A DNA stretch of 64,000 nucleotides, from the NCBI RefSeq assembly GCF_900236475.1, contig NZ_LT963352.1, positions 5,068,001 to 5,132,000 on the forward strand. Reading direction: 5' to 3'. This document shows, one piece after another, positions 23,906-32,520 of the stretch. This DNA comes from Streptomyces chartreusis NRRL 3882 (GTDB taxonomy: Bacteria > Actinomycetota > Actinomycetes > Streptomycetales > Streptomycetaceae). Every line of letters starts with the position of its first letter. Within the stretch, counting starts at the first letter, position 1. Under the pieces are notes generated by a model. It searched no databases. It was given only the letters and a program-made list of their open reading frames with translations, and had not been told where the DNA came from. Made by a program: the position numbers and the translations under genes.

Positions 23906-26284
23906 GTGGTGGATCAGCTGACGCAGCACGATCCGCGGCGGATCGGGCCGTTCGAGGTGCTGGGACGGCTGGGTGCCGGCGGCATGGGGCTGGTCTATCT
24001 CGCGCGCTCGGCGTCCGGCCGGCGCGTGGCGATCAAGACCGTCCGGACGGAGCTGGCCGAGGACCAGCTGTTCCGGGTGCGCTTCACCCGTGAGGTGGAG
24101 GCGGCCCGGGCCGCCTCCGGCTTCTACACGGCCGCGGTCGTGGACGCCGATCCGCGCGCCGCCGTGCCGTGGCTCGCCACCGCGTACGTTCCCGCGCCCT
24201 CCCTCGAAGAGATAGTGAACGACTGCGGGCCGCTGCCGGCCCAGGCGGTGCGCTGGCTGGCGGCGGGCGTGGCCGAGGCGCTCCAGTCCATCCACGGCGC
24301 CGGGCTGGTGCACCGGGACCTGAAGCCGTCGAACGTCCTGGTCGTGGAGGACGGCCCCCGGGTGATCGACTTCGGTATCGCGTCGGGCGTTTCGAACACG
24401 CGTTTGACGATGACGAACGTCGCCGTCGGCACGCCCGCCTACATGTCCCCCGAGCAGGCCAAGGACTCCCGCAGCGTCACGGGCGCGAGCGACGTCTTCT
24501 CCCTCGGCTCCATGCTGGTCTTCGCCGCCACGGGACACCCGCCCTTCCACGGCGCCAACCCGGTCGAAACGGTCTTCATGCTGCTGCGCGAGGGCCCGGA
24601 CCTGGAGGGTCTCCCGGACGAGCTGCGGCCGCTCATCGAGTCCTGCATGCAGATGGACCCCACGGCCCGCCCCAACCCGGCCGACCTCCAGGCCCAGCTG
24701 GCGCCCCACCTCTTCGGCTCCGGCTCCGACGACAGCGGCACGGCGTCCGCGTGGCTGCCCGAGCGGGCGGTGAGCCTGATCGAGTCCCGCCGCAACGGCC
24801 GCCCGGCCGGCAAGCCCGCCCCCGGCGCCGGCCGCAGCGGCGGCGGACGCCCCGCCCCGGGCCCCGCCCCCATCCCGCCCCCGCCCTCGCACGACCCCGT
24901 CGTCCCGGCGCCCGCGCCCGCACCCGTCGGCGGCCCCGACACCGGCCCGGTGCGGCTGGCCGGCGCCCAGGTGCCCATCGGGCCGGGCCCGCGCGTGGCC
25001 GACGTCCGTGCCGCCGCCGTCAAGGCGCCCCCTCCGGAGGCCGCCCTCGCCGCCTCCTGGTCCAAGCCCCGCCCCGGCGTCAACGGCACCGACCCCGCCG
25101 TGGGCCCCGCCGTCGCCGCGCCCCCGGCCCCGGCCGCGCCACCCGAGCAGGCGAGCGGCTGGCGGCCCTGGCGCTTCCGCATGTCGAACGACGTCTGGGG
25201 CACCCCGTCCGTCGACGGCGACCTGGTCTACGTCACCTCGTTCGAGGTACACGCGCTGGACGTGGCCACCGGCCGCCGCCGCTTCAAGACCCGGGACGTC
25301 GCCTGGTCCATGGCGGTCGCGGACGGCCGTATCCACGCCTCCGACGGGCCCACGCTGTTCGCCCTCGACGCCCGCGAGGGCGCCGACCTCTGGCGTCTCC
25401 AGACGGACGCCTGGGTCTACTCGCTCAAGGCCGAACGCGGCACGGTCGTCACCGGCACCCGCGGCGGCGGTGTCCAGGGCTGGGAGGCCTCGAACGGCCA
25501 GAAGCTCTGGGAGGTCACCGGCTGCCAGAGCGACTTCGAGTCGCCCGAGGCCGGACCCGCCCTGCACGACGGCACGGTCTACGTGTGGCAGGACGCCCGG
25601 CTGCGTGCCCTGGACGCCCGCACCGGCGACGAGCGCTGGTCGTACCCCATCGGCGACGCGGCCTCCTGCGGCGGCGTCCCGGTCCGGGTCGCCCAGGCGT
25701 CCGACGGGTACGTCTACGTCTGCGCCGGCACCCGCGTCCTCGCCCTCGACGTGGCCGCCGGGCACGTGAAGTGGCACTTCGAGGCGCCGGCCGTCTTCCT
25801 CTCCCCGCCCACCTTCGTCCCCGGCCCGGCCGTCACCGGCGGCGGCATCTACCTGGCCGACTACCTCGGCACGGTCTACGCCCTCGACGCCACCGACGGC
25901 CGGGACCGCTGGCGCATCGCCACCGAGTCCCGGGCCTGCGTCGACCCCGTCCTGGTCGCCGCAGGCCATGTCCACGTGGGCAGCGGCAAGGGCCTCTACA
26001 CCCTCGACGCGGTCACCGGCACACCCAAGTGGCGCTTCCAGGCGGGCGGCGACATCGTGGGCGCCCCCTCGGTGGCCGAGGGCCGTATCCACTTCGGCTC
26101 CACCGACCACCTGCTCTACACCCTGAAGGCCGACGACGGGCGGCTCCGCTGGAAGCTCGCCACCGGCGGCGAGATCACCGGCTCCCCGGTCGTCCGGGAC
26201 GGGGTGGTGTACGCGTGCAGCAAGGACCGCTGCGTGTACGCGCTGGACGCGGAGAAGGGCACGGGCACGGCGCGCACGAGCTAG
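23906..26284 (+). CDS. Ser/Thr protein kinase with C-terminal PQQ-like beta-propeller
   Basis: This is a Hanks-type kinase of about 792 residues. The glycine loop is GRLGAGGMGLVYLA and the lysine is in VAIKTV near residue 44. The catalytic loop is VHRDLKPSNVLV, followed by DFGIA, GTPAYMSPEQA and the DVFSLG helix. A Pro/Ala-rich linker (about 280-420) leads to 7-8 PQQ/Trp-Asp propeller blades such as GDLVYVTSFEVHALDVATGRRRF and DGVVYACSKDRCVYALDAEKG. I see no transmembrane helix in the linker, unlike most PASTA kinases, so it should be cytoplasmic. GTG 23906/23909 has GGGAGG upstream; GTG 23858 is an alternative. Confidence 0.92.
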   Translation: MVDQLTQHDPRRIGPFEVLGRLGAGGMGLVYLARSASGRRVAIKTVRTELAEDQLFRVRFTREVEAARAASGFYTAAVVDADPRAAVPWLATAYVPAPSLEEIVNDCGPLPAQAVRWLAAGVAEALQSIHGAGLVHRDLKPSNVLVVEDGPRVIDFGIASGVSNTRLTMTNVAVGTPAYMSPEQAKDSRSVTGASDVFSLGSMLVFAATGHPPFHGANPVETVFMLLREGPDLEGLPDELRPLIESCMQMDPTARPNPADLQAQLAPHLFGSGSDDSGTASAWLPERAVSLIESRRNGRPAGKPAPGAGRSGGGRPAPGPAPIPPPPSHDPVVPAPAPAPVGGPDTGPVRLAGAQVPIGPGPRVADVRAAAVKAPPPEAALAASWSKPRPGVNGTDPAVGPAVAAPPAPAAPPEQASGWRPWRFRMSNDVWGTPSVDGDLVYVTSFEVHALDVATGRRRFKTRDVAWSMAVADGRIHASDGPTLFALDAREGADLWRLQTDAWVYSLKAERGTVVTGTRGGGVQGWEASNGQKLWEVTGCQSDFESPEAGPALHDGTVYVWQDARLRALDARTGDERWSYPIGDAASCGGVPVRVAQASDGYVYVCAGTRVLALDVAAGHVKWHFEAPAVFLSPPTFVPGPAVTGGGIYLADYLGTVYALDATDGRDRWRIATESRACVDPVLVAAGHVHVGSGKGLYTLDAVTGTPKWRFQAGGDIVGAPSVAEGRIHFGSTDHLLYTLKADDGRLRWKLATGGEITGSPVVRDGVVYACSKDRCVYALDAEKGTGTARTS

Positions 26285-26304
26285 GACACCTCCAGGGGGT
26301 GTCC
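26284..26304. terminator. Short hairpin between convergent genes
   Basis: GGACACC (26284-26290) and GGTGTCC (26298-26304) pair around a 7-nt loop, directly after the kinase stop and before the end of the convergent epoxide-hydrolase-like gene. Confidence 0.5.
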
Positions 26305-26314
26305 GCACCAGGCG

Positions 26315-27280
26315 TCAGTCCCGCAGCTCCGTCAGGAAGTCCAGCAGCGCCTCGTTCACCTCGGTGGGCCGCTCCTGCTGCGTCCAGTGGCCGCAGCCCG
26401 GCAGTACCAGCGGCTTCCGGCGCAGGTTCGGCATCAACTCGGGGAGTTTCTCGATCAGTTCGGGCGTGCCCGGGAAGGCCGGGACCAGGTCGCGGTCGCC
26501 GTACACGTACAGCGCCGGCGGGGACACGACCGCTCCCTGCCAGGGGGCGGTCAGCTCCCAGTTGCGGTCCAGGTTGCGGTACCAGTTGAGCGCGCCGGTG
26601 AAGCCCCGCGCGTAGCTGTCGGTGAGGGCGTCGAGGTCCTCCTCGGTCAGCCACCCGGGCAGCACCTCGGGGTCGGGCGCGTCCGCCAGCCAGCCGCGGT
26701 CCAGGTCGACCAGGGCCTGCTCGGGGCGTCCGGCGCCCGGGGCGTCACCGGAGGCGGAGTACAGCAGCTTGCGCAGGGTGGCACGGGTGTCGGTCTCGAA
26801 TTCGGCTTCGGCGACACCCGGCTGCTCGAAGTAGTTCCAGTAGAAGCGCCCCTCGAACCGCTCCCGCATGGTCCTCAGGGGCGGCTGCGCGCCACGGAAC
26901 GGCGGCGGCACGCTCAGCCCGGCGACCCCGCGCACCACGTCCGGCCGCAGCAGCGCGGTGTGCCAGGCCACCGGCGCGCCCCAGTCGTGCCCGACGACGA
27001 ACGCCCGCTCCTCGCCCAGCGCGTGGACCAGCCCGACCACGTCGCCCACCAGGTGCAGGATGCTGTACGCCGCCACGTCCTCGGGGTGATCGCTGCGCCC
27101 GTATCCGCGCTGGTCGGGCGCGACCACCCGGAAACCGGCCTCGGCCAGCGGCCCGAACTGGTGCCGCCAGGAGTGCCAGGACTCCGGGAACCCGTGCAGC
27201 AGCACCACGAGCGGGCCCTCGCCCTGCTCCGCGATGTGCAGCCGTATGCCGTTCACGTCGATCATCCGATGCTCAACCAC
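26315..27280 (-). CDS. Alpha/beta hydrolase, epoxide hydrolase-like
   Basis: This is an alpha/beta hydrolase of about 321 residues. The oxyanion segment is LLHGFPESWHSW, then DQRGYGRSDHP. The nucleophile elbow VVGHDWGAPVAW carries Asp in place of Ser, which marks epoxide hydrolases and haloalkane dehalogenases. The acid (YGDRDLVPAFPG) and the His (PGCGHWTQQERP) are in place. A lid with FYWNYFEQPGVAE fits epoxide hydrolase. GTG 27280 gives the usual start (VVEHRMIDVNGIRLHI); ATG 27265 is possible. It is downstream of the enoyl-CoA hydratase operon on the same strand, 68 bp away. Confidence 0.88.
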   Translation of the reverse strand: MVEHRMIDVNGIRLHIAEQGEGPLVVLLHGFPESWHSWRHQFGPLAEAGFRVVAPDQRGYGRSDHPEDVAAYSILHLVGDVVGLVHALGEERAFVVGHDWGAPVAWHTALLRPDVVRGVAGLSVPPPFRGAQPPLRTMRERFEGRFYWNYFEQPGVAEAEFETDTRATLRKLLYSASGDAPGAGRPEQALVDLDRGWLADAPDPEVLPGWLTEEDLDALTDSYARGFTGALNWYRNLDRNWELTAPWQGAVVSPPALYVYGDRDLVPAFPGTPELIEKLPELMPNLRRKPLVLPGCGHWTQQERPTEVNEALLDFLTELRD

Positions 27281-27348
27281 CCGTCGAGCATACGCGTGTA
27301 CGGGTAAACGATTCCCTGACGCAACCGGCCCTCCGCGCAACGGGTACC

Positions 27349-28122
27349 TCAACGCAACCGGTACTCACGCCGTCGCCCCGCGAACAGCCGGGCCTGTTCC
27401 TCACCCGTCGCGTTCCCGAGCGCGATCAGATGCGGCGCCTGCGCGAACCCCCGGGACCGCCCCGCCTCACTCGCGGCCCACAGCGCCCGCACGGTCCCCT
27501 GCACGGCCTCGGTCGGGAACCCGGCGAGGACGGTGGCGCACACCCGCGCCGCCCCCAACGCCTCGCCCTCCGCCACGAGTTCGGACACCAGACCCACTTC
27601 GTACGCCCGCCGCGCGGAGATCCGCTCCGCCGTGCCCATCAACGCCATCCGCGCGACCTCCCCGTACGGCATGCGCTGCGCCATGAGGACGGACTCGTAG
27701 GCGCTGACCATGCCGTAGGCGGTGTGCGGGTCGAAGAAGGCGGCGGTGGTGTCGGCGACCAGGAACTCCGCCTCCCCGAGCAGGTAGAAGGCACCCCCGC
27801 AGGCCATTCCGCGGACGGCGGCGACGACCGGCTTCCACAGGTCGTTCGCCTTCGGCCCGATGCCGAGCAGCGGATCGTCCTGCGCGTACGGCGAGTTCGG
27901 CTGCGGTACGACGGCGTCCCGGTCGATGCCCGTGCAGAAGGCGCGCTCACCGGCACCGGTGAGGACGACGGCCCGCACGGAGTCGTCGAACCGCAACTCC
28001 TGCCAGACCCGGGCGAGATCACCGGCCATCTCCAGGTCGACGGCGTTGAGCCGGTCGGGCCGGTTCAGGGTGACGACGGCGACCCCGCTGTCCTTGTCGG
28101 CGCTGACCAGCACCCTGCTCAT
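27349..28122 (-). CDS. Enoyl-CoA hydratase/isomerase family protein, copy 2
   Basis: This 257-residue crotonase has RVLVSADKDSGVAVVTLNRPDRLNAVD, the oxyanion segments ERAFCTGIDRDAV and RGMACGGAFYLLGEAEFLVA, and the helix EVARMALMGTAERISARRAYEVGLV. In the usual catalytic region it reads FFDPHTAYGMV, without the two Glu of classical hydratases, so it may be an isomerase or a ring-cleaving crotonase. Its ATG overlaps the DUF35 stop by four bases. It is the third gene of a thiolase-like/DUF35/crotonase operon. Confidence 0.9.
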   Translation of the reverse strand: MSRVLVSADKDSGVAVVTLNRPDRLNAVDLEMAGDLARVWQELRFDDSVRAVVLTGAGERAFCTGIDRDAVVPQPNSPYAQDDPLLGIGPKANDLWKPVVAAVRGMACGGAFYLLGEAEFLVADTTAAFFDPHTAYGMVSAYESVLMAQRMPYGEVARMALMGTAERISARRAYEVGLVSELVAEGEALGAARVCATVLAGFPTEAVQGTVRALWAASEAGRSRGFAQAPHLIALGNATGEEQARLFAGRRREYRLR

Positions 28123-28532
28123 GACCGCTCCGGAACCCACCGGGGAAGCCCGTCGTCGAAGACGGCCCGCACCCGGGCGCCGATCCTCAGGCGGTCCGCC
28201 GCAAGGGAGCCGAGCGGCTCACCGGGACCGGCGACGAGGTTGCCGACGAGCCGGATGCGCGGCGCCTCGTCGAGTTCGACGACCACCACGTTGTACGGCG
28301 CCAGTTCGGCATAGCCGGGCAGCAGCGGCGGATGCGGAACGACGTAGGACCAGACGCGGCCCCGGCCGGACATCCGGCGCCACTCGCCCTCGAAGGACTG
28401 GCAGTGCGGGCAGCAGGGCCGCGGCGGGAAACGGAGCTCACCGCAGCCGGCGCAGGCCTGGACGCGGAGCTCGCCCCGGGCGGCGTACTCCCAGAAGGGG
28501 GCGCCGTCGGTGTCGGTGACGGGACGCAGCAT
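28119..28532 (-). CDS. DUF35 zinc-ribbon/OB-fold protein (thiolase partner), copy 2
   Basis: This 137-residue DUF35 protein has an N-terminal helix (PFWEYAARGELRVQAC), a zinc ribbon with four Cys (CAGCGELRFPPRPCCPHC) and an OB barrel (RVWSYVVPHPPLLPGYAELAPYNVVVVELDEAP). It starts 1 bp after the stop of the thiolase-like gene and overlaps the crotonase by ATGA, so all three are translated together. This tight linkage supports a physical Ltp2-ChsH2-like complex. It is only loosely similar to the copy at 17137, so the two are not a recent duplication. Confidence 0.92.
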   Translation of the reverse strand: MLRPVTDTDGAPFWEYAARGELRVQACAGCGELRFPPRPCCPHCQSFEGEWRRMSGRGRVWSYVVPHPPLLPGYAELAPYNVVVVELDEAPRIRLVGNLVAGPGEPLGSLAADRLRIGARVRAVFDDGLPRWVPERS

Positions 28533-28533
28533 G

Positions 28534-29694
28534 TCAACTCCTCAGCAGCACAGCGGAGGTCGGGACGCCCTCGCCCGCGGTGACCAGGCAGGCCGAGGCG
28601 CCCGGGACCTGCGCGGTACTGGTCCCGCGCAACTGCTTCACCCCTTCGTTGACGAGGTTGAAGCCGTGCACATAGGCCTCGGACAGGCCGCCCCCGCCGG
28701 TGTTCACGGGCAGCGGCCCGCCGATCTCCAGCGCCCCGCCCTCGGTGAACGCCCCGCCCTCGCCCCGCCCGCAGAAGCCGTAGCCCTCCAGGGACAGCAG
28801 GACCAGGGGGGTGAAGGCGTCGTAGATCTGGGCGACGTCCACGTCCTGCGGCGTCAGGTCGGAGTGCTTCCACAGATGCCGGGCGGCGGTCCAGGCCGGG
28901 CCGGTGAGGGGGTCGTCGTTCCAGTAGTTGACCATGCCGTGGTGCTGGGCCGGGAGCGACTGCGCGGCGGAGTGGACGTAGACGGGCTTGCGGCGGCAGT
29001 CCCGGGCGCGCTCGGCGGAGACGACGACGCAGGCCAGTGCCCCGTCCGTCTCCAGGCAGTTGTCGAAGAGGCACAGGGGTTCGCTGATCCACCGGGACGT
29101 CATGTACATCTCGCGGGTCAGGGGCCGGTCGTACATGATCGCGGCCGGGTTCTGGTTGGCCCGGTTCCGGCAGGCCAGGGCGACGTTGAACAGGTGGTCC
29201 CGGGTGGCCCCGTACTCGTGCATGTAGCGCCGGGCGAGCATCGCGATCTCGTCGACCGGCCTGAGCAGCCCGAACGGCCGGGTCCACTGGGCCGGGGTCG
29301 GCAGCTGGACGGCGGTGTTCGTCCAGGGCCGGGGCCCGCTGCCCCGCTTGCGCGACCGCCAGGCGACGCCGACGCTCGCCTGCCCGGTGGCGACGGCGGC
29401 GGCGAGATGGGCCACGGTCGCACAGGAACCGCCGCCCCCGTAGCCGACCTTGCTGAAGAAGGTGAGGTCACCGAAGCCGCAGGCCTTCGCCAGCTCCACC
29501 TCGTCGGTCTCCTCCATGGTGTAGGAGGCGAGGGCGTCGACCTCGCCGGGCGCGATCCCGGCGTCGTCGAGGGCGGCCAGGACGGCACGGCAGGCGAGGG
29601 TGCGCTCGTCCTCGGGGAGCCGCTTGGCGAAGGGCGTCTGGCCTATGCCGACGATGGCGGTGGCGTCCTTGATGCCGCCCGATCCTGCTGCCAT
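28534..29694 (-). CDS. Thiolase-like lipid-transfer protein (Ltp2-type), copy 2
   Basis: This 386-residue SCP-x/Ltp-branch thiolase-fold protein has DATAIVGIGQTPFAKRLPEDERTLACRAVLAALDDAGI, the glycine-rich VGYGGGGSCATVAHLAAAVATGQ, AQIYDAFTPLVLLSLEGYGFCGRGEGGAF and NTGGGGLSEAYVHGFN. Here a Cys is present in the GGGGSCAT loop, unlike copy 1. It could be a true thiolase or an aldolase; the DUF35 partner immediately downstream favours an Ltp2-like retro-aldolase. GGAGG lies 10 bp before the ATG. Tandem operators lie 29-74 bp upstream, shared with the divergent ligase. Confidence 0.9.
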   Translation of the reverse strand: MAAGSGGIKDATAIVGIGQTPFAKRLPEDERTLACRAVLAALDDAGIAPGEVDALASYTMEETDEVELAKACGFGDLTFFSKVGYGGGGSCATVAHLAAAVATGQASVGVAWRSRKRGSGPRPWTNTAVQLPTPAQWTRPFGLLRPVDEIAMLARRYMHEYGATRDHLFNVALACRNRANQNPAAIMYDRPLTREMYMTSRWISEPLCLFDNCLETDGALACVVVSAERARDCRRKPVYVHSAAQSLPAQHHGMVNYWNDDPLTGPAWTAARHLWKHSDLTPQDVDVAQIYDAFTPLVLLSLEGYGFCGRGEGGAFTEGGALEIGGPLPVNTGGGGLSEAYVHGFNLVNEGVKQLRGTSTAQVPGASACLVTAGEGVPTSAVLLRS

Positions 29695-29722
29695 GCTGCG
29701 CGCACCTCCGGGCCGAACGGTT

Positions 29723-29741
29723 CGCTGACAGACCGTCAGAT
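29723..29741. promoter_or_regulatory. Regulon operator site 7
   Basis: CGCTGACA-GAC-CGTCAGAT has one perfect and one degenerate arm (TGAC retained). It lies on the thiolase-like side of the divergent gap and pairs with site 8, 27 bp centre to centre. Confidence 0.55.
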
Positions 29742-29749
29742 TACAGCTA

Positions 29750-29768
29750 ATCTGACGGAGAGTCAGCT
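29750..29768. promoter_or_regulatory. Regulon operator site 8
   Basis: ATCTGACG-GAG-AGTCAGCT has one perfect arm and one with two mismatches. It lies 31 bp before the GTG of the FadD3-like ligase. Confidence 0.62.
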
Positions 29769-29799
29769 CCTGTGCCGGCTACTGCTGGGGAGGCTTGCG

Positions 29800-31410
29800 G
29801 TGCGAGCGGATACGGAGTGGGGAAGCATCCCGGGCCTGGTGCGGACGGCGGCCGAGCGGTACGCGGACGTCGAGGCGGTCGTCGAGGGCCGCACCCGGAT
29901 CACCTACGCGGAGCTGGGCGCCCGCGCGGAGCGCGCGGCGGCGGCCTGTCTGGCGAACGGCGTCGGACCGGGCGACCGGGTCGGCATCTGGGCGCCGAAC
30001 ACGCTCGACTGGATCGTCAGCGCGCTGGGCGCGATCTCGGCCGGTGCGGTGCTCGTGCCGCTGAACACCCGCTTCAAGGGCGCGGAGGCGGCGGACGTGC
30101 TGCGCCGCAGCGGGGCGCGGTTGCTGTTCGTGACGGGCACGTTCCTCGGCACGTCGTACGTGGCCTCGCTGCGCCGAGCGGCGGGACACGGCCCGGGCAC
30201 CGGACCGCTGCCCGGTCTGCCGGACCTGGAGCACGTGGTGGTCCTCGCGGAGGACGCCCCGGTGGACTTCCGCACCTGGAAGGACTTCCTGGCGAGCGGA
30301 GAGGCGGTCGGTGCGGCACAGGTGCGGGCCAGGGCGGACGCGGTCGACGGCTCCCGGCCCTCGGACATCGTCTTCACCTCGGGCACGACGGGCCGCCCGA
30401 AGGGCGCGGTCATCACCCACGCCCAGACGCTGCGGGCGTACGAGATCTGGAGCGAGCTGGCGGGTCTGAGCCGGGGCGACCGCTACCTCATCGTCAACCC
30501 GTTCTTCCACACCTTCGGCTACAAGGCCGGGGTGCTCGCCTGTCTGATGCGGGGCGCGACGATGATCCCCCAGCCGGTGTTCAACGTGGACACGGTCCTG
30601 GCCAACCTCGCGGCCGAACGGGTCTCCGTGCTCCCCGGCCCCCCGACGCTCCTGCAGTCCCTCCTGGACCACCCGGCCCGGGACGCGCACGACCTGTCGG
30701 ACCTGCGTCTCGTGGTGACGGGAGCGGCGGTGGTGCCGCTGGGACTCGTCGAGCGGCTGCGCGGGGAACTCGGCATCGACACGGTCCTGACGGCCTACGG
30801 CCTCTCCGAGGCCGGCGGCGTCGTCACGATGTGCCGGCGCGGCGACGACCCGGCGGTGATCGCGTCGACGTCGGGCCGCGCGATCCCCGGCACGGAGATC
30901 CGGGTCGTGGACTCCCGGGGTGAGCCCCTGGGGCCCGGCACACCGGGCGAGGTCCTGGTCCGCGGCTTCAACGTCATGACCGGCTACCACGAGGACGCGG
31001 CGGCCACCGCCGAGGTGCTGTCGGAGGACGGCTGGCTGCGCACGGGCGACGTGGGCGTCCTGGACGCCGCGGGCAACCTGCGCATCACCGACCGCCTCAA
31101 GGACATGTTCATCGTCGGCGGCTTCAACGCCTACCCCGCCGAGATAGAGCAACTCCTGAACCTCCACCCGGACGTGGCGGACGTGGCCGTGATCGGCGTG
31201 CCCGACGCCCGGCTGGGGGAGGTCGGCAGGGCCTACGTCGTACGGCGGCCGGGCGCCCTGCTGACGGCGGACGACCTGATCGCCTGGTCCCGCAGGGAGA
31301 TGGCGAACTACAAGGTCCCGAGGACGGTGGAGTTCGTGGCGGAGCTGCCCCGCAACGCGAGCGGGAAGGTCGTGAAGGGAGCGCTGCGGGACGGCCTCCT
31401 CAGCGGCTGA
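29800..31410 (+). CDS. AMP-forming acyl-CoA synthetase, FadD3-like
   Basis: This 536-residue ANL-superfamily ligase has the P-loop DIVFTSGTTGRPKGAVITH, the A5 motif AYGLSEAGG, the hinge TGDVGVLDAAGNLRITDRLKDMFIVGGFNAYPAEIE and the C-terminal lysine in PRNASGKVVKGALRDG. The stretches NPFFHTFGYKAGVLACLMRGATMIPQ and VLPGPPTLLQSLLDHPAR resemble mycobacterial FadD3, the HIP-CoA synthetase that activates the C/D-ring remnant of steroids. A related bulky alicyclic acid is the best guess for its substrate. GTG 29800 follows GGGGAGG by 6 bp. It is divergent from the thiolase-like/DUF35 operon across two operators. Confidence 0.9.
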   Translation: MRADTEWGSIPGLVRTAAERYADVEAVVEGRTRITYAELGARAERAAAACLANGVGPGDRVGIWAPNTLDWIVSALGAISAGAVLVPLNTRFKGAEAADVLRRSGARLLFVTGTFLGTSYVASLRRAAGHGPGTGPLPGLPDLEHVVVLAEDAPVDFRTWKDFLASGEAVGAAQVRARADAVDGSRPSDIVFTSGTTGRPKGAVITHAQTLRAYEIWSELAGLSRGDRYLIVNPFFHTFGYKAGVLACLMRGATMIPQPVFNVDTVLANLAAERVSVLPGPPTLLQSLLDHPARDAHDLSDLRLVVTGAAVVPLGLVERLRGELGIDTVLTAYGLSEAGGVVTMCRRGDDPAVIASTSGRAIPGTEIRVVDSRGEPLGPGTPGEVLVRGFNVMTGYHEDAAATAEVLSEDGWLRTGDVGVLDAAGNLRITDRLKDMFIVGGFNAYPAEIEQLLNLHPDVADVAVIGVPDARLGEVGRAYVVRRPGALLTADDLIAWSRREMANYKVPRTVEFVAELPRNASGKVVKGALRDGLLSG

Positions 31411-32326
31411 CCGGCGGCAGCGGAGGGGTCCCGGTGACGGACATGACGAGGGAGTACAGGGTGCTGTCGGCCGCGATGAACAGCCGGTTGCGCCGGGCGC
31501 CGCCGAACCGGATGTTGGCGACGGTGCCGGGCACCAGGACGCGGCCGAGGAGCGTGCCGTCGGGGTCGTAACAGTGCACACCGCCGTGCATGGCGGCGGC
31601 CCACAGGCGCCCCTCGTCGTCGAACCGGATGTTGTCGAAGTTGCCGTCGTGGCACTCGGCGAAGACGTCGCCGCCGGTCAGGGTGCCGTTCGGCCGGACG
31701 TCGAAGACGCGGATGTGATTGGCCAGGCTGTCCGACACGTACAGCTTGCGCTCGTCGGGGGAGAACACCAGCCCGTTGGGGCCCTGGAAACCCTCGGCGG
31801 CCGGCCGCACCTCGCCGCTGCGGGGGTCCACGCGGTAGACGTTCCGGGCTCCGATCTCGCTCTCCCCGCGGTGCCCCTCGTAGTCGGTCGCGATCCCGAA
31901 CTCGGGATCGGAGAACCACACCGAGCCGTCGGACCTCACCACGGCGTCGTTCGGGCTGTTGAGCCGCTTCCCCCGGAACCGGTCGGCGATCACGGTGACC
32001 GAGCCGTCGTGCTCGGTCCGGGTGACCCGCCGGTTGCCCTGCTCGCAGGTGATGAGACGGCCCTGGCCGTCCAGGGTGTTGCCGTTGGGGTACCCGGCGG
32101 GCGAGCGGAAGACTCCGACGGACCCGGTGGTCTCGTCCCAGCGGAGCAGCCGGTCGTTCGGGATGTCGCTCCACAGCAGATACCGTCCGGCCGGCACGTA
32201 CACCGGCCCCTCGGCCCACCGGCACCCCTCGAACAGCGTCTCCAGCCGCGAGTCCCCCGCCTGGCACCGGCCGGTCCGGAACCGCTCGTCGAGCGTCTCG
32301 TACAACTGCGGCTGCTCGCCGGGCAT
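31400..32326 (-). CDS. SMP-30/gluconolactonase-family lactonase
   Basis: This 308-residue six-bladed propeller of the SMP-30/Gnl family has EGPVYVPAGRYLLWSDIPNDRLLRW with the metal-binding Glu, GNTLDGQGRLITCEQGNRRVTR, LNSPNDAVVRSDGSVWFSDPEFG with the metal-binding Asn/Asp, and GPNGLVFSPDERKLYVSDS. It should hydrolyse a lactone, possibly a sugar lactone or a lactone made by Baeyer-Villiger oxidation. Its 3' end overlaps the convergent ligase by 11 bp. Confidence 0.92.
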   Translation of the reverse strand: MPGEQPQLYETLDERFRTGRCQAGDSRLETLFEGCRWAEGPVYVPAGRYLLWSDIPNDRLLRWDETTGSVGVFRSPAGYPNGNTLDGQGRLITCEQGNRRVTRTEHDGSVTVIADRFRGKRLNSPNDAVVRSDGSVWFSDPEFGIATDYEGHRGESEIGARNVYRVDPRSGEVRPAAEGFQGPNGLVFSPDERKLYVSDSLANHIRVFDVRPNGTLTGGDVFAECHDGNFDNIRFDDEGRLWAAAMHGGVHCYDPDGTLLGRVLVPGTVANIRFGGARRNRLFIAADSTLYSLVMSVTGTPPLPPVSR

Positions 32327-32520
32327 GGGGCGCCACCTTCACCGTCGGGCCGACTGCTGATCTGCCGGACCCACTATGACGCGCGGGGGTACCGGATGTC
32401 CCGGTCGACACCGGGCGGACACCGGGCACACATCGGCCGCGACGGCTCCCCCTCCGCGCCGCCGCGGCCGAACCCCGTGTGGTTCCCCCGTCGCCTTCCC
32501 CCGTCGCCTGCGCGGACCGC

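Noticed and set aside
23768..26308. 846-codon open frame antisense to the PQQ kinase
   Set aside because: Low-complexity Gly/Val/Asp/Arg product typical of antisense frames in GC-rich DNA; the kinase and propeller motifs are on the plus strand.
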